DNA of 64,000 nt from an uncultured Bacteroidales bacterium. Lineage in GTDB: Bacteria > Bacteroidota > Bacteroidia > Bacteroidales > CAIXZF01. The DNA lies in contig CAIXZF010000061.1 of assembly GCA_903923925.1 (NCBI GenBank), forward strand, positions 31,325 to 95,324. Reading direction: 5' to 3'. A program made the translations under genes and the position numbers. The notes beneath the pieces were generated by a model. The model did not search any database and was not told the origin of the DNA. It worked only from the letters and a program-made list of their open reading frames with translations. Below are positions 8,741 through 18,381 of this stretch, piece by piece. The stretch's first letter is position 1; each line of letters opens with the position of its first letter.

Positions 8741-9736
8741 TTAAAAAGAAGAGATGCCGATTATTTCGCGGATTTCCTTAATTGTTTTTGAAGCGCTTTC
8801 TCTTGCTTTCTCAGCACCCATCTTTGTTACTTTCCTGAGGTATTCGTTATCGTCCCTGATTTCAAGGATTCTTTCTCGTATAGGACTGGTGAACAAGATT
8901 ATATCTTCAGCAAGCTGCTTCTTAAGATCGCCATAACGAATTCTGCAATTCAGGTATTCGTCCTCAAAAAATGCAAGGGTCTCGGGTTTAGACATAATTT
9001 TCAGTAAACTGAAAAGGTTTTCAACTGCCTCGGTTTTGGCCTGCCCTTCTTCGGTAGGGCCGGCATCACTCACTGCCCGCATAACTTTTTTACGGATTAT
9101 TTCAGGTGAATCAACGAGAAAAATGGCATTGCCTTCGCTTTCCGATTTTCCCATTTTTCCGGAACCATCAAGCCCGGGAACTTTCACGAGTTCCTCACCA
9201 AAGTTGTAAGCCTGTGGTTCAGGAAAAAACTCTATATTATACATCCTGTTGAACCTGCGTGCGAAGGTCCTGGTCATTTCCAGATGCTGCTCCTGATCCT
9301 TTCCAACCGGAACTTTGTGAGCTCTGTGTAAAAGAATATCAGCAGCCATCAATGTAGGGTAGGTTAACAAACCGGCATTAACATTTTCCGGGTGTTTCCT
9401 GATTTTCTCTTTGAAAGAAGTACATCTTTCAAGTTCCCCGATATAAGCATTCATATTCAGCAGGAGGTAAAGTTCTGCAGTTTCAGGAAGGTCGCTCTGA
9501 ACATACAAGGTAGCTTTTTCAGGATCAAGCCCTGTGGCAAGAAATTCAGCAAGAACATTCCTGATGTTGCCATGAAGGTCGGCAGGAGTAGGATGAGTTG
9601 TTAATGAATGATAATCAGCAATAAAGAAATAACAGGAATTTTCCTCCTGCATCTTTATAAAATTTCTTACTGCTCCAAAATAGTTACCAAGATGAAGATT
9701 TCCGGTAGGACGGATTCCACTAAGTACAACTTCCAT
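8741..9736 (-). CDS. trpS: Tryptophanyl-tRNA synthetase
   Basis: A 331-residue class I aminoacyl-tRNA synthetase that charges tRNA-Trp. The N-terminal SGIRPTGNLHLGNYFGAV contains the HIGH-type motif (HLGN), and GSGKMGKSESEGNAI carries the KMSKS-type loop in the variant KMGKS. The specificity region (ADILLHRAHKVPVGKDQEQH) is typical of bacterial TrpRS. Length is normal. It follows rng on the minus strand with a 59-bp gap. Confidence 0.96.
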   Translation of the reverse strand: MEVVLSGIRPTGNLHLGNYFGAVRNFIKMQEENSCYFFIADYHSLTTHPTPADLHGNIRNVLAEFLATGLDPEKATLYVQSDLPETAELYLLLNMNAYIGELERCTSFKEKIRKHPENVNAGLLTYPTLMAADILLHRAHKVPVGKDQEQHLEMTRTFARRFNRMYNIEFFPEPQAYNFGEELVKVPGLDGSGKMGKSESEGNAIFLVDSPEIIRKKVMRAVSDAGPTEEGQAKTEAVENLFSLLKIMSKPETLAFFEDEYLNCRIRYGDLKKQLAEDIILFTSPIRERILEIRDDNEYLRKVTKMGAEKARESASKTIKEIREIIGISSF

Positions 9737-9795
9737 AATAGTTAAGGTTTTTTCCTGCCCGACAGCTGCATGAGAGGCGCGCTCCCAGGAAAAGG

Positions 9796-11346
9796 CTACA
9801 TTTTAATTTCATCTCCGGCCTGATTGTAAAAATGATATTCAAGAAAATGAAATGACGCCATTGATTTCAGGCGAATCCATTTGTGAAACTTGAAATACCA
9901 TTTTACCCTGGCCGAAATAATTCCTTTGGTAAGATAAGAGTAGATGAACGGGTGGAAAGATATTGTCAATTGCTTTTCGTTCTGTTCCTGAATAAGGTAA
10001 CGGATATTGTTTTCTACCTCATCAATAAAAATAATGCTTGGCTTAATCTCGCCGCTACCGTCACAAACGGGACATTTCTCAAGAATTTCAACATTCATTT
10101 CCGGCCTAACCCTTTGACGAGTAATCTGAACCAGTCCGAATTTTGATGGTGGCAGTATAGTATGTTTGGCATGATCCTTTGACATTTCATCGCGGAGCTT
10201 TTCAAATAAAAGTCTGCGATGAGATCCTTCGTTCATGTCAATGAAATCGACCACAATGATGCCGCCCATGTCACGGAGTCTTAGCTGCCTGGCAACTTCC
10301 TTTGCAGCTTCCAGGTTCACTTCCAGAGCATTTTGCTCCTGACTCATGTCGGTGTTCATTTTATGGCCACTGTTCACATCGATAACGTGCATTGCCTCAG
10401 TGTGCTCAATAACAAGGTAAACACCACTTTTTATGGTAACAACCTTTCCAAAGGAACTTTTAATCTGCTTATCAATTCCAACAACCTCAAAAACAGGAGT
10501 TCTGCTTTTATTAATCTTCAGAATATTAACCTTATCAGGGGCAATCTGCTGCAGGTATTGATGAATATCTTCAAATATCAGGGTATCGTTTACTGTTATA
10601 CTATTGAAGGACTCATTGAGCAGATCGCGAAGGATAACATTGGTTTTATCAAGTTCGCTTACAATCTTCTGAGGTGGTTTTGCAGCCATTAACTTTTTGG
10701 ACACTGACTCCCATTTAGCTACAAGGTTTTTGAGGTCGGCATCAAGGTCGGCAACCATTTTATTCTCGGCAACAGTTCGTATTATGACCCCATAATTTTT
10801 GGGTTTAATGCTGCTGATCAATCGTTTGAGGCGATTGCGTTCTTCAACACTTTTAATTTTCTGCGAAACCGAAATTTTATTTGCGAAAGGAACAAGAACG
10901 AGGTAACGACCAGCAAAGGCAATTTCTGAGGTTACCCTTGGACCTTTCGAGGAGATCGGTTCCTTGGCAATCTGAACTAAAATTTGCTGGTTCGGACTTA
11001 TTACAGAGGAAATTTTATTATTTTTCTCAATATCTTCTTCAAGGCTGAAAGCGTCCATTGAAATTAATTCACCTTTACCACTAAGGGCTATTTTAGTGAA
11101 TTTGAGAAGAGATTTTACCTGAGGACCAAGATCGAGGTAATGAAGAAATGCATCTTTTTCGTAGCCAACATCAATAAATGCAGCATTAAGGCCAGGCATG
11201 ATCTTTTTGACCTTACCCAGATAAACGTCACCAACGGAATAATTATTATTCGATTTCTCCTTGTGTAATTCAACAAGCAGCTTATCCTCCAGTAGTGCAA
11301 TTTCAACCCCGGAGGGTATTGAATTGATGATCAGGTCCCTAGTCAC
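9796..11346 (-). CDS. rng: Ribonuclease G/E family endoribonuclease
   Basis: A 516-residue single-strand-specific endoribonuclease involved in rRNA maturation and mRNA turnover. Domains in order: an N-terminal S1 RNA-binding domain (VGDVYLGKVKKIMPGLNAAFIDVG), then the RNase E/G catalytic domain with the metal-binding aspartates in HVIDVNSG and IVVDFIDMNEGSHR, and the Zn-link CPVCDGSG near residue 425. There is no RNase E-type C-terminal scaffold, so RNase G is the better name. The start is GTG; the nearby ATG is out of frame. It lies downstream of the HU and small ribosomal-type genes. Confidence 0.93.
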   Translation of the reverse strand: MTRDLIINSIPSGVEIALLEDKLLVELHKEKSNNNYSVGDVYLGKVKKIMPGLNAAFIDVGYEKDAFLHYLDLGPQVKSLLKFTKIALSGKGELISMDAFSLEEDIEKNNKISSVISPNQQILVQIAKEPISSKGPRVTSEIAFAGRYLVLVPFANKISVSQKIKSVEERNRLKRLISSIKPKNYGVIIRTVAENKMVADLDADLKNLVAKWESVSKKLMAAKPPQKIVSELDKTNVILRDLLNESFNSITVNDTLIFEDIHQYLQQIAPDKVNILKINKSRTPVFEVVGIDKQIKSSFGKVVTIKSGVYLVIEHTEAMHVIDVNSGHKMNTDMSQEQNALEVNLEAAKEVARQLRLRDMGGIIVVDFIDMNEGSHRRLLFEKLRDEMSKDHAKHTILPPSKFGLVQITRQRVRPEMNVEILEKCPVCDGSGEIKPSIIFIDEVENNIRYLIQEQNEKQLTISFHPFIYSYLTKGIISARVKWYFKFHKWIRLKSMASFHFLEYHFYNQAGDEIKM

Positions 11347-11520
11347 ATGGAAGCAATTAAACTAATCCCACAATACAATCTTACATATTAAAAATGCCAC
11401 ATGAACATGAAGACTGGCTTTCCGGATATAAAATAGCTTGTCCAAAAACCCCAATTCATCTCTTAAACAAAAAAGGCGACGTCAGGAATTTTTGGACAAG
11501 TTACGATGTATCGTCAGAAA

Positions 11521-11610
11521 TTATTTCTTCTTATGTCTGTTCTTCCGTAAGCGTTTTTTGCGCTTATGAGTGGCCATTTTGTGTCTCTTTCTCTTCTTTC
11601 CGCTTGGCAT
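11521..11610 (-). CDS. Very small basic ribosomal-type protein (AURKAIP1/COX24, bS22-like), missing from the ORF track
   Basis: The minus strand encodes a 29-residue ORF, MPSGKKRKRHKMATHKRKKR..., ending in KKK. About two thirds of its residues are Lys, Arg or His. It matches a family I recall from many Bacteroidota genomes, annotated with the AURKAIP1/COX24 domain and related to the small ribosomal protein bS22 of mycobacteria and to mitochondrial mS38. A structural role in the 30S subunit is inferred from that similarity. It lies between the HU gene (21 bp upstream) and rng (174 bp downstream). The plus-strand ORF 11394-11612 is its shadow. Confidence 0.8.
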   Translation of the reverse strand: MPSGKKRKRHKMATHKRKKRLRKNRHKKK

Positions 11611-11631
11611 AACTCTGTAATTGACTGATGA

Positions 11632-11916
11632 TTACTGTTTTTTGTTTTTTACATCATGCATAAAACTCTTCGCAGGCTTGAAAGCAGGAATGTTATGTTC
11701 TGGGATGATGATTGTGGTATTCCTGGAAATATTCCTTCCGGTTTTTTGAGCTCTTTTCTTGATCGTGAAGCTGCCAAATCCTCTAAGATAGACATTATCA
11801 CCACTGATCATAGCGCCTTTTACAGCATCCATAAAAGACTCAACAGTTGCCTGCACTGCAACTTTTTCGATACCTGTTTTGTTAGCAATCTCGGTTACGA
11901 TTTCTGCTTTCGTCAT
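11632..11916 (-). CDS. HU-family DNA-binding protein
   Basis: A 94-residue nucleoid protein of the HU/IHF family. It begins MTKAEIVTEIANKTGI, has the beta-arm signature GFGSFTIKKRAQKTGRN, and continues IPEHNIPAFKPAKSF, where the Pro residue at the arm tip and the FKPAK segment bind DNA. It bends and compacts DNA as a dimer. A good TTG-N19-TATATTTG promoter lies upstream on the same strand. It is divergent from mutY. Confidence 0.95.
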   Translation of the reverse strand: MTKAEIVTEIANKTGIEKVAVQATVESFMDAVKGAMISGDNVYLRGFGSFTIKKRAQKTGRNISRNTTIIIPEHNIPAFKPAKSFMHDVKNKKQ

Positions 11917-11964
11917 ATCTAAAAGTTTTTTAAAGTTTTGATAATAAATTTATTAATTGGGGTG

Positions 11965-11994
11965 CAAATATAAATCTTTTTTATTTTGCAGCAA
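11965..11994 (-). promoter_or_regulatory. Bacteroidota-type promoter for the HU gene
   Basis: Read on the minus strand, TTG (11994-11992) is followed after exactly 19 bp by TATATTTG (11972-11965). This matches the -33 TTG / N19 / TAnnTTTG consensus of primary Bacteroidota promoters. It lies about 50 bp upstream of the HU start. Confidence 0.65.
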
Positions 11995-12038
11995 TTATTA
12001 TTCGCATTTTTATTCATCATTTACTTAATTAATTCATT

Positions 12039-13121
12039 TTGACTCAAAACTTTGCAAAGTTTCTTATAAAGTGGTATTCACTATATAGCCGGAAATTACC
12101 ATGGCGTAATTCCGGCGACCCATATAAAATCTGGCTTTCTGAGGTCATTTTGCAGCAAACACGTGTGGATCAGGGCCTGGCGTACTACAACTCTTTTGTG
12201 GAACATTATCCATCTATCCATGAACTTTCCAATGCTCACATCGACGAGGTAATGAAGTTGTGGCAGGGTCTGGGTTATTACAGTCGTGCCAGAAACCTTT
12301 ATGCCGGAGCCCAACAGATAGTTCGGGAGTTTAATGGAGTTTTCCCGGCTGATTATAAGTCAATTCGAAGTATTAAGGGTATAGGAGATTATACTGCAGG
12401 AGCAATTGCATCAATCGCTTTCAACCTGCCCTATCCGGCCATCGACGGAAATGTGCTCAGGGTAATCACTCGGATTGCTTCCATTTCAACTCCAGTTGAT
12501 ACAACTGCCGGAAAAAGTGAGATTCATAACTTCCTGATGGAAATAATTGATAAAAATCAGGCTGGTACCTTTAATCAGGCACTTATGGAACTTGGAGCCA
12601 CTATCTGCAAACCCAAATCGCCATTATGCAATGAATGCCCGGTAAATGAATTTTGTATTGCTTTTATTGAGAATACGCATCAGAACTTCCCTGTAAAAAG
12701 AACAAAACTAAAACCTAAGAACCGCTACTTCCTTTATCTGATCCCAACTTTTATGATTGGTGATGAGAAGAATACTTTGATGGGAAAGCGAAGCGGGAAA
12801 GACATCTGGTTTAATCTTTACGATTTTCCTTTGATTGAAGCATCAAAAGAAGAAGATCTTTCTAACAGTCAACTTCCGGAAATTCTGCAAAATACGTTTA
12901 CTAATCCGGATTTTACAGTTTTAAAAATATCAGGTCTCATTAAACACCAGCTTTCACACCAAACAATTTATACCCGTTTTCTTCACCTTGATTTCGCATC
13001 ACTACCAAAGTTTGTAGTACCGAATGATTACCGGTATATCCCATTAAACATGATTCATGAATTAGCAATTCCTCGTTTAATTGACCGATATCTTAGTGGC
13101 AAAAATGTTTTAATTTATTGA
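12039..13121 (+). CDS. mutY: A/G-specific adenine glycosylase MutY
   Basis: A 360-residue base-excision repair glycosylase that removes adenine mispaired with 8-oxoguanine. The N-terminal catalytic domain shows RKLPWRNSGDPYKIWLSEVILQQT with the catalytic Glu, the helix-hairpin-helix IKGIGDYTAGAIASIAF, and the conserved Asp in PAIDGNVLRV. The [4Fe-4S] ligands follow the pattern C-x6-C-x2-C-x5-C (ICKPKSPLCNECPVNEFC). The C-terminal part is a NUDIX-like 8-oxoG recognition domain. The start is TTG; no upstream in-frame ATG exists, and the first internal ATG would delete the PWR motif. Confidence 0.93.
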   Translation: MTQNFAKFLIKWYSLYSRKLPWRNSGDPYKIWLSEVILQQTRVDQGLAYYNSFVEHYPSIHELSNAHIDEVMKLWQGLGYYSRARNLYAGAQQIVREFNGVFPADYKSIRSIKGIGDYTAGAIASIAFNLPYPAIDGNVLRVITRIASISTPVDTTAGKSEIHNFLMEIIDKNQAGTFNQALMELGATICKPKSPLCNECPVNEFCIAFIENTHQNFPVKRTKLKPKNRYFLYLIPTFMIGDEKNTLMGKRSGKDIWFNLYDFPLIEASKEEDLSNSQLPEILQNTFTNPDFTVLKISGLIKHQLSHQTIYTRFLHLDFASLPKFVVPNDYRYIPLNMIHELAIPRLIDRYLSGKNVLIY

Positions 13122-13203
13122 AATTCAATATTTTAAAATTTAGTGGCAAAAATAAATTAAAATAAATTGTTTTTTGAGTCCGAATTGCCTTCCTGAATTC
13201 GTA

Positions 13204-13211
13204 TATATTTG
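13204..13211 (+). promoter_or_regulatory. -7 box (TATATTTG) upstream of ssb
   Basis: TATATTTG fits TAnnTTTG and lies 33 bp before the ssb ATG. A convincing TTG at the expected -33 spacing was not seen, so only the -7 element is called. Confidence 0.5.
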
Positions 13212-13243
13212 TGAGAACCGAAAATAATTAAAAACGAACAAAG

Positions 13244-13666
13244 ATGGCAACAGGAATTAACAAGGTGATCCTTATTGGGAATTTGGGGAAAGATCCTGAA
13301 ACCCAAACCTTCGAAAACGGGCTAAAGAAGACCTCATTTTCGCTGGCAACAACGGAAGTATTTAAAACCAAGGACGGGAACCAGCATACAGAATGGCATA
13401 ATGTCGTGCTTTGGCAAAAAACTGCAGAGATTGCGGAAAAGTGGCTAAAAAAAGGGAATCAGATTTATCTGGAAGGCAGAATCAGGACGAGGCAGTGGGA
13501 AGATAAAGATGGTAACAAACGCTACACAACAGAGATCGTTGGCGATAACTTCATGATGATGGGAGGTGGAAAACCAGTCGACCCGGTAAATCCAGAACAT
13601 TCGCATCAGAATGACGAAAGTTATAAACCTGATCTTACTCAGCAGGAGGACGATCTGCCCTTCTAG
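13244..13666 (+). CDS. ssb: Single-stranded DNA-binding protein
   Basis: A 140-residue SSB. The OB-fold occupies residues 1-108, with typical opening INKVILIGNLGKDPE and LWQKTAEIAEKWLKKGNQIYLEGRIRTRQW. The C-terminal tail is short and ends in EDDLPF, the acidic tip that recruits repair and replication partners. It binds single-stranded DNA as a tetramer. The order mutY-ssb-gldE-gldD is a known Bacteroidota arrangement. A strong terminator follows. Confidence 0.96.
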   Translation: MATGINKVILIGNLGKDPETQTFENGLKKTSFSLATTEVFKTKDGNQHTEWHNVVLWQKTAEIAEKWLKKGNQIYLEGRIRTRQWEDKDGNKRYTTEIVGDNFMMMGGGKPVDPVNPEHSHQNDESYKPDLTQQEDDLPF

Positions 13667-13687
13667 GCCAGATTGATCCTAAAGTGA

Positions 13688-13725
13688 AAAGGCTTGGCAG
13701 AAAATCTGCCAAGCCTTTCATTTTT
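13688..13725 (+). terminator. Intrinsic terminator after ssb
   Basis: A perfect 14-bp stem (AAAGGCTTGGCAGA pairing with TCTGCCAAGCCTTT) with a 3-nt AAA loop is followed by CATTTTT. It should end the ssb transcript before gldE. Confidence 0.85.
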
Positions 13726-13783
13726 AAGGATTTTATCATATTTGTATTTTAGATAACTTTGCAGACTATCAAAATAAACAACC

Positions 13784-15139
13784 TTGCTGCAAATTTTTTC
13801 ATATATCGCTGCTGAGAATATTCTATCTGTACAACTTTTTGCACTCTTAAGGAGTTTCAATCTTCTTGATGCGCTCAGTTTAATAACCGTAATCATTTTT
13901 ATGGTTGTAAGTGCAGGTGTTTCTGCAGCAGAAACTGCCTTTTTCTCGCTCAAGCCTTCGCAGATAAAGGATATCAGGATTAACGATGACGATCATGATG
14001 ACCTTGTTGCGAATCTTCTCCAGAAACCAAAAAAACTTCTTGCAACAATTGTTATTTCAAACAACTTCATGAATATTGCGATTGTTATAATTTCAACTTT
14101 TATTATCTCTGGAATTTTTGATATCTCTCATTATCCGTTACTTGGATTCTTCCTTGAGGTAATACTCCTGACTATTATGATCCTATTCATTTGCGAGATT
14201 CTTCCAAAAGTCTATGCTACTCAAAATCCCGGAAAAGTTGCAGTTTTCATGGCAAAACCTCTTAACTCCCTGATATATTTACTACATCCATTCAGTACAC
14301 TTTTGGTTAACTCAACTGCTTTTGTTGATAAACGTTTAGCCAGAAAAGGAGGCAACATCTCAATGAGCGAACTTGAAGAAGCTTTGGATATTACAACAAA
14401 TGAAGATACTCCTGAGGACGAGAAGAAAATACTGAAAGGAATTGTAAATTTCGGAGAAATTGAAGCACGGGAAATTATGAAACCCCGGGTTTATGTTTCT
14501 GCTGTTGAAAACACCCTGAATTATAAGGATCTGCTCGCAAATGTTATGGATGCAGGTTATTCCCGGATTCCTGTTTACAAGGATAATTTCGATACTGTTA
14601 CAGGCGTTTTATACATAAAAGACCTTCTTCCATTTATCTCTAAAGAAGCTGATTTCGATTGGCTGAAACTGGTAAGACCGGCATTCTTTGTCCCTGAAAA
14701 CAAAAAGATTGACGACCTTCTCGAAGAATTTCAAAAGAAAAAAATCCATCTTGCTGTAGTTGTTGACGAGTACGGCGGAACATCGGGAATTATTACACTT
14801 GAAGACATTATTGAGGAAATTGTTGGTGAAATTAACGACGAATTTGACCTTGATCACGATAATCTCAATTTTTCCAAACTCGACGATCATAATTTTATTT
14901 TCCCCGGAGAAACAGCTCTGAACGATGTTTGCAGGGCTCTGGAAATTGACGACAACAGTTTTGATAAAGTAAAAGGAGAATCTGGAACTCTGGCAGGATT
15001 AATTCTGGAAATTGCCGGAAAAATACCAGATCAGAATGAGAAGATTATCTTCGATCGTTTCCTTTTCAGAATAGAATCGGTTGATAAACGGAGAATAAAA
15101 AAAATCAAAGTAACAATTTCCGATGCAACACACATTTAA
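13784..15139 (+). CDS. gldE: Gliding-motility-associated GldE (CBS/CorC transporter-type protein)
   Basis: A 451-residue membrane protein. Domains in order: an N-terminal DUF21/CNNM transmembrane region (about residues 20-190, starting [28 protein letters not shown]), two CBS domains (about 205-335, [11 protein letters not shown] and [20 protein letters not shown]), and a C-terminal CorC/HlyC domain. The family is linked to divalent-cation transport; in flavobacteria GldE supports gliding and T9SS assembly with GldD. Identification rests on the adjacent gldD and on ssb upstream. The annotated start is TTG; the precise start is uncertain. It overlaps gldD by 17 bp. Confidence 0.88.
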   Translation: MLQIFSYIAAENILSVQLFALLRSFNLLDALSLITVIIFMVVSAGVSAAETAFFSLKPSQIKDIRINDDDHDDLVANLLQKPKKLLATIVISNNFMNIAIVIISTFIISGIFDISHYPLLGFFLEVILLTIMILFICEILPKVYATQNPGKVAVFMAKPLNSLIYLLHPFSTLLVNSTAFVDKRLARKGGNISMSELEEALDITTNEDTPEDEKKILKGIVNFGEIEAREIMKPRVYVSAVENTLNYKDLLANVMDAGYSRIPVYKDNFDTVTGVLYIKDLLPFISKEADFDWLKLVRPAFFVPENKKIDDLLEEFQKKKIHLAVVVDEYGGTSGIITLEDIIEEIVGEINDEFDLDHDNLNFSKLDDHNFIFPGETALNDVCRALEIDDNSFDKVKGESGTLAGLILEIAGKIPDQNEKIIFDRFLFRIESVDKRRIKKIKVTISDATHI

Positions 15140-15746
15140 CAAACATGGCAGTCGGCAGTTTCTACTGATGATAATTGCATTGCCAGCTATTCTTTTTTCC
15201 TGTATTCAGGATTATGTTCCAAAACCCAGAAGCTATTTCAGAATCGACCTCCCTGCTAAAACATATCAGAAATTTGATACAACTTATCCCTACAGTTTTG
15301 AATATCCCTCCTATTCGAAGATTACTTTCAAGCAGGATTCTTTGTCAAAACCTTTTTGGATAAACCTCGAATTCCCCCGATTTAAAGGCACATGTTACCT
15401 AAGTTACAGCAAACTGAACGGGAATCTAAAGGAATACCTGGAGGAGTCGAGAGCTATGGCGTTAAAGCATATGCAGAAATCCAACGGAATTGATGAATAC
15501 ATCATTAACAGGCCCGGATCGAGAGTTTACGGAACTGTTTTCGAAATCAGCGGAAATGAAGCTGCAAGCGCTTACCAGTTTTATCTTACAGATAGTGTAA
15601 CTAATTTTCTGAGGGGAGCGCTTTACTTTAATATTGTTCCCAATAACGATTCCCTTTCACCAGTTATTGATTTTCTGAAAAAGGATATTGATCAGTTGAT
15701 GAAGACTTTAGAATGGAAGGCTATTGGAAAGATAACTAATAAATAA
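15123..15746 (+). CDS. gldD: Gliding-motility lipoprotein GldD
   Basis: A 207-residue lipoprotein. Its signal peptide ends in ILFSC, with the cysteine at residue 27. YVPKPRSYFRIDLPAKTY follows, the family hallmark (PKPRxYFRID). GldD is one of the core Bacteroidota gliding/type IX secretion proteins; its molecular role is unclear. It overlaps the end of gldE and is probably co-translated with it. The T9SS-tailed proteins later in the window are likely clients of the system. Confidence 0.92.
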   Translation: MQHTFNKHGSRQFLLMIIALPAILFSCIQDYVPKPRSYFRIDLPAKTYQKFDTTYPYSFEYPSYSKITFKQDSLSKPFWINLEFPRFKGTCYLSYSKLNGNLKEYLEESRAMALKHMQKSNGIDEYIINRPGSRVYGTVFEISGNEAASAYQFYLTDSVTNFLRGALYFNIVPNNDSLSPVIDFLKKDIDQLMKTLEWKAIGKITNK

Positions 15747-15753
15747 ACCAATT

Positions 15754-16863
15754 CTAATCCTTTTCCTGGCGATTCATAATATCCATCTGAATCTGGATGG
15801 ACTTTTCGTGCACAAGTTCGAGCATTTTCAGAAGAAATTCTTTATCAAGACCAGTCTTTGCACCAATTTCAAGCCTTTCATGAAGCATCTCCCTCCATCG
15901 TTTAATCTGAAGAATGGTGATGTTATTCTGCTTTTTGTATTCTCCGATTTCATCAATAATTTTCATACGCTGAGCAAGAATACTCAGCAATTCAGCATCT
16001 ATTTTATCGATTTCGGTACGCAGTTTTTCAAGACGATTCTGAAATTCGAGCGTGCCATTGGTTTTTCTGACTACTAATTTTGCCAGGATCTCGTGAAGCT
16101 GAGCCGGCGAAAGTTGCTGGGCAGCATCAGTAAGCGCAACGGAAGGATTATAATGAGACTCTATCATAAGTCCGCTCATCTCCAAATCCAGTGCTTTCTG
16201 CGAAATACTCAGTATATGCTCGCGTTTTCCGGAAATATGACTTGGATCGCAGATTAGTGGCAACGACGGATACAAACGCTTTAGTTCTATCGGAATTTCC
16301 CACATGGGCGAATTTCTGGTTTGTTGCCGCTGGTAATAGTGAAATCCCCTGTGAACCGCAATAATTCTATTAATACCAGCCTGATTAATCCTTTCGAGAG
16401 CACCTATCCATAATTTTAAATCAGGATGGATCGGGTTTTTTACCATAACCGGGATATCAATTCCCTTAAGGCATTCGGCAATTTCCTGAATAGAAAAAGG
16501 ATTAACAACCGTACGGGCACCTATCCACAGAAAATCGATTCCATATTCCAGTGCTTTTTGAATATGCTCAGGATTGGCAACTTCAATAGCTACAGGCAGC
16601 CCGGTTTCTTCCTTAACACGACTGAGCCATTTCAGCCCTTCTTCGCCAACTCCCTGAAATCCTCCCGGACGTGTTCTTGGCTTCCACACTCCCGCTCTGA
16701 AAACATTGATTCCAGGTTCCTGAGCCAAAGCATGAGCAGTTGTTAAAACCTGTTCTTCGCTTTCGGCGCTGCAAGGGCCAGCAATAACTAATATTTCTCC
16801 TGAATTGATTAACCAGTCTTTTATATGTAGTGTATCCAAAACGATCTGAGTATTGAAGTGCAA
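15754..16863 (-). CDS. Bifunctional DAHP synthase / chorismate mutase
   Basis: A 369-residue fusion acting at both ends of aromatic amino acid synthesis. Residues about 10-260 form a type I-beta (KDPA-like) 3-deoxy-7-phosphoheptulonate synthase with EILVIAGPCSAESEEQ, FRAGVWKPRTRPGGFQG, GARTVVNP and PLICDPSHISGKRE. Residues about 275-360 form an AroQ-type chorismate mutase (LRTEIDKIDAELLSILAQRM). The fused mutase often acts as the allosteric domain. This arrangement is common in Bacteroidota. It is convergent with gldD and divergent from asnS. Confidence 0.93.
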   Translation of the reverse strand: MHFNTQIVLDTLHIKDWLINSGEILVIAGPCSAESEEQVLTTAHALAQEPGINVFRAGVWKPRTRPGGFQGVGEEGLKWLSRVKEETGLPVAIEVANPEHIQKALEYGIDFLWIGARTVVNPFSIQEIAECLKGIDIPVMVKNPIHPDLKLWIGALERINQAGINRIIAVHRGFHYYQRQQTRNSPMWEIPIELKRLYPSLPLICDPSHISGKREHILSISQKALDLEMSGLMIESHYNPSVALTDAAQQLSPAQLHEILAKLVVRKTNGTLEFQNRLEKLRTEIDKIDAELLSILAQRMKIIDEIGEYKKQNNITILQIKRWREMLHERLEIGAKTGLDKEFLLKMLELVHEKSIQIQMDIMNRQEKD

Positions 16864-16893
16864 AATTACAAATTAATGCTTCATTTCTTTTTT

Positions 16894-16901
16894 TACCTTT
16901 G
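16894..16901 (+). promoter_or_regulatory. -7 box (TACCTTTG) upstream of asnS
   Basis: TACCTTTG matches TAnnTTTG and lies 43 bp before the asnS ATG, in the spacer shared with the divergent DAHP synthase gene. No clear -33 TTTG was found. Confidence 0.5.
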
Positions 16902-16944
16902 CGCCTGTTTTTTCAGAATGTAGAATTAGATATTAAATAAAGTG

Positions 16945-18351
16945 ATGGAAACCTTAAAGAGGACTAGGATTGCAGATTTACTGAAATCCGGAAATACTGA
17001 ATGGATTGGTAAAGAATTTTGCGTAAAAGGCTGGGTTAGAACCAAAAGAGGGAACAAAAATGTAGCTTTTATCGCCTTAAATGATGGATCCATCATTCAT
17101 AATATACAAATAGTTGCAGAAGTGCAACAGTTTGAAGAAGAGCTTCTCAGATTGGTTACCACTGGGTCCTGTATTTCGATAACAGGAGTGTTGGTTGAGT
17201 CGCCGGGGCAGGGTCAACCTGTTGAATTACAGGCAAAGAGAATTGAAATTCTTGGTCCGGCTGATGCTGAAACTTACCCTTTACAGAAAAAAGGACATAG
17301 TCTGGAATTTCTCAGGGAAATCGCCCATCTCCGACCCCGAACCAATACTTTTGGTGCAGTGCTCCGCATTCGCCATGCAATGGCCTTTGCCATTCATAAA
17401 TATTTTAACGACAACGGCTTCTACTACATTCATTCCCCGATTATTACGGGATCAGATGCTGAAGGTGCCGGCGCTATGTTCAGGGTTACAACCCTGGATG
17501 CCAAAAATCCTCCTTTAACTGAAGAAGGGAAAATTGATTATAGTCAGGATTTCTTTGGTAAAGAGACAAATCTTACTGTTTCCGGACAACTGGAAGCCGA
17601 ACTTGCTGCACTTGCTTTAGCACAGGTTTATACTTTTGGTCCTACTTTCCGCGCTGAAAATTCAAATACCCCGCGTCATCTTGCCGAATTCTGGATGATT
17701 GAACCTGAAATGGCATTTTTTGACATAATCGATGATATGGATCTGGCGGAAGATTTCCTGAAATCTCTCATCCGTTATGCCCTCGAAAACTGTGCTGATG
17801 ATCTGGATTTCCTCAACAAAATGTATGATAATGAATTGATTGAAAGACTGAAAACTATCGTAGACAGTACTTTTGTGAGGTTAACCTATACTGAAGCAGT
17901 GAAAATCCTTGAATCATCAGGTCAGGATTTTGAATTTCCTGTTGGCTGGGGCACCGACCTACAATCAGAACACGAACGCTATCTTGTTGAAAAATATTTC
18001 ACTAAACCTGTAATCCTCACAGACTATCCGAAAGAAATCAAGGCATTCTATATGAAGCAGAACGATGATGGAAAAACTGTTCGTGCCATGGATGTTTTAT
18101 TTCCCCGAATTGGTGAAATTATCGGAGGATCTCAGCGTGAAGAGAACTACGAAAAATTGTTAAATAGAATTCATGAACTGGATATTCCTGAGAAAGATGT
18201 GTGGTGGTACCTGGAAACCAGGAAATTTGGCTCAGCTGTTCATAGTGGCTTTGGTCTTGGTTTTGAGAGACTTATCCTTTTTGTTACCGGAATGAGTAAT
18301 ATTAGGGATGTAATTCCTTTCCCAAGAACACCGCAGAATGCTGAATTTTAA
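16945..18351 (+). CDS. asnS: Asparaginyl-tRNA synthetase
   Basis: A 468-residue class II aminoacyl-tRNA synthetase for asparagine. An N-terminal OB-fold anticodon-binding domain ([23 protein letters not shown]) is followed by the catalytic core with motif 2 ([21 protein letters not shown]) and motif 3 ([21 protein letters not shown]). The ending [11 protein letters not shown] is typical of AsnRS. The ORF track begins at a GTG one codon earlier; the ATG at 16945 is preferred. It is followed by rpoN after 30 bp. Confidence 0.96.
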   Translation: METLKRTRIADLLKSGNTEWIGKEFCVKGWVRTKRGNKNVAFIALNDGSIIHNIQIVAEVQQFEEELLRLVTTGSCISITGVLVESPGQGQPVELQAKRIEILGPADAETYPLQKKGHSLEFLREIAHLRPRTNTFGAVLRIRHAMAFAIHKYFNDNGFYYIHSPIITGSDAEGAGAMFRVTTLDAKNPPLTEEGKIDYSQDFFGKETNLTVSGQLEAELAALALAQVYTFGPTFRAENSNTPRHLAEFWMIEPEMAFFDIIDDMDLAEDFLKSLIRYALENCADDLDFLNKMYDNELIERLKTIVDSTFVRLTYTEAVKILESSGQDFEFPVGWGTDLQSEHERYLVEKYFTKPVILTDYPKEIKAFYMKQNDDGKTVRAMDVLFPRIGEIIGGSQREENYEKLLNRIHELDIPEKDVWWYLETRKFGSAVHSGFGLGFERLILFVTGMSNIRDVIPFPRTPQNAEF

Positions 18352-18381
18352 TTATCTTTATTTTCAGCAACTCAACATCAC

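Noticed and set aside
11394-11612. Plus-strand 72-residue ORF
   Set aside because: It is antisense to the small basic ribosomal-type protein and has no family resemblance.
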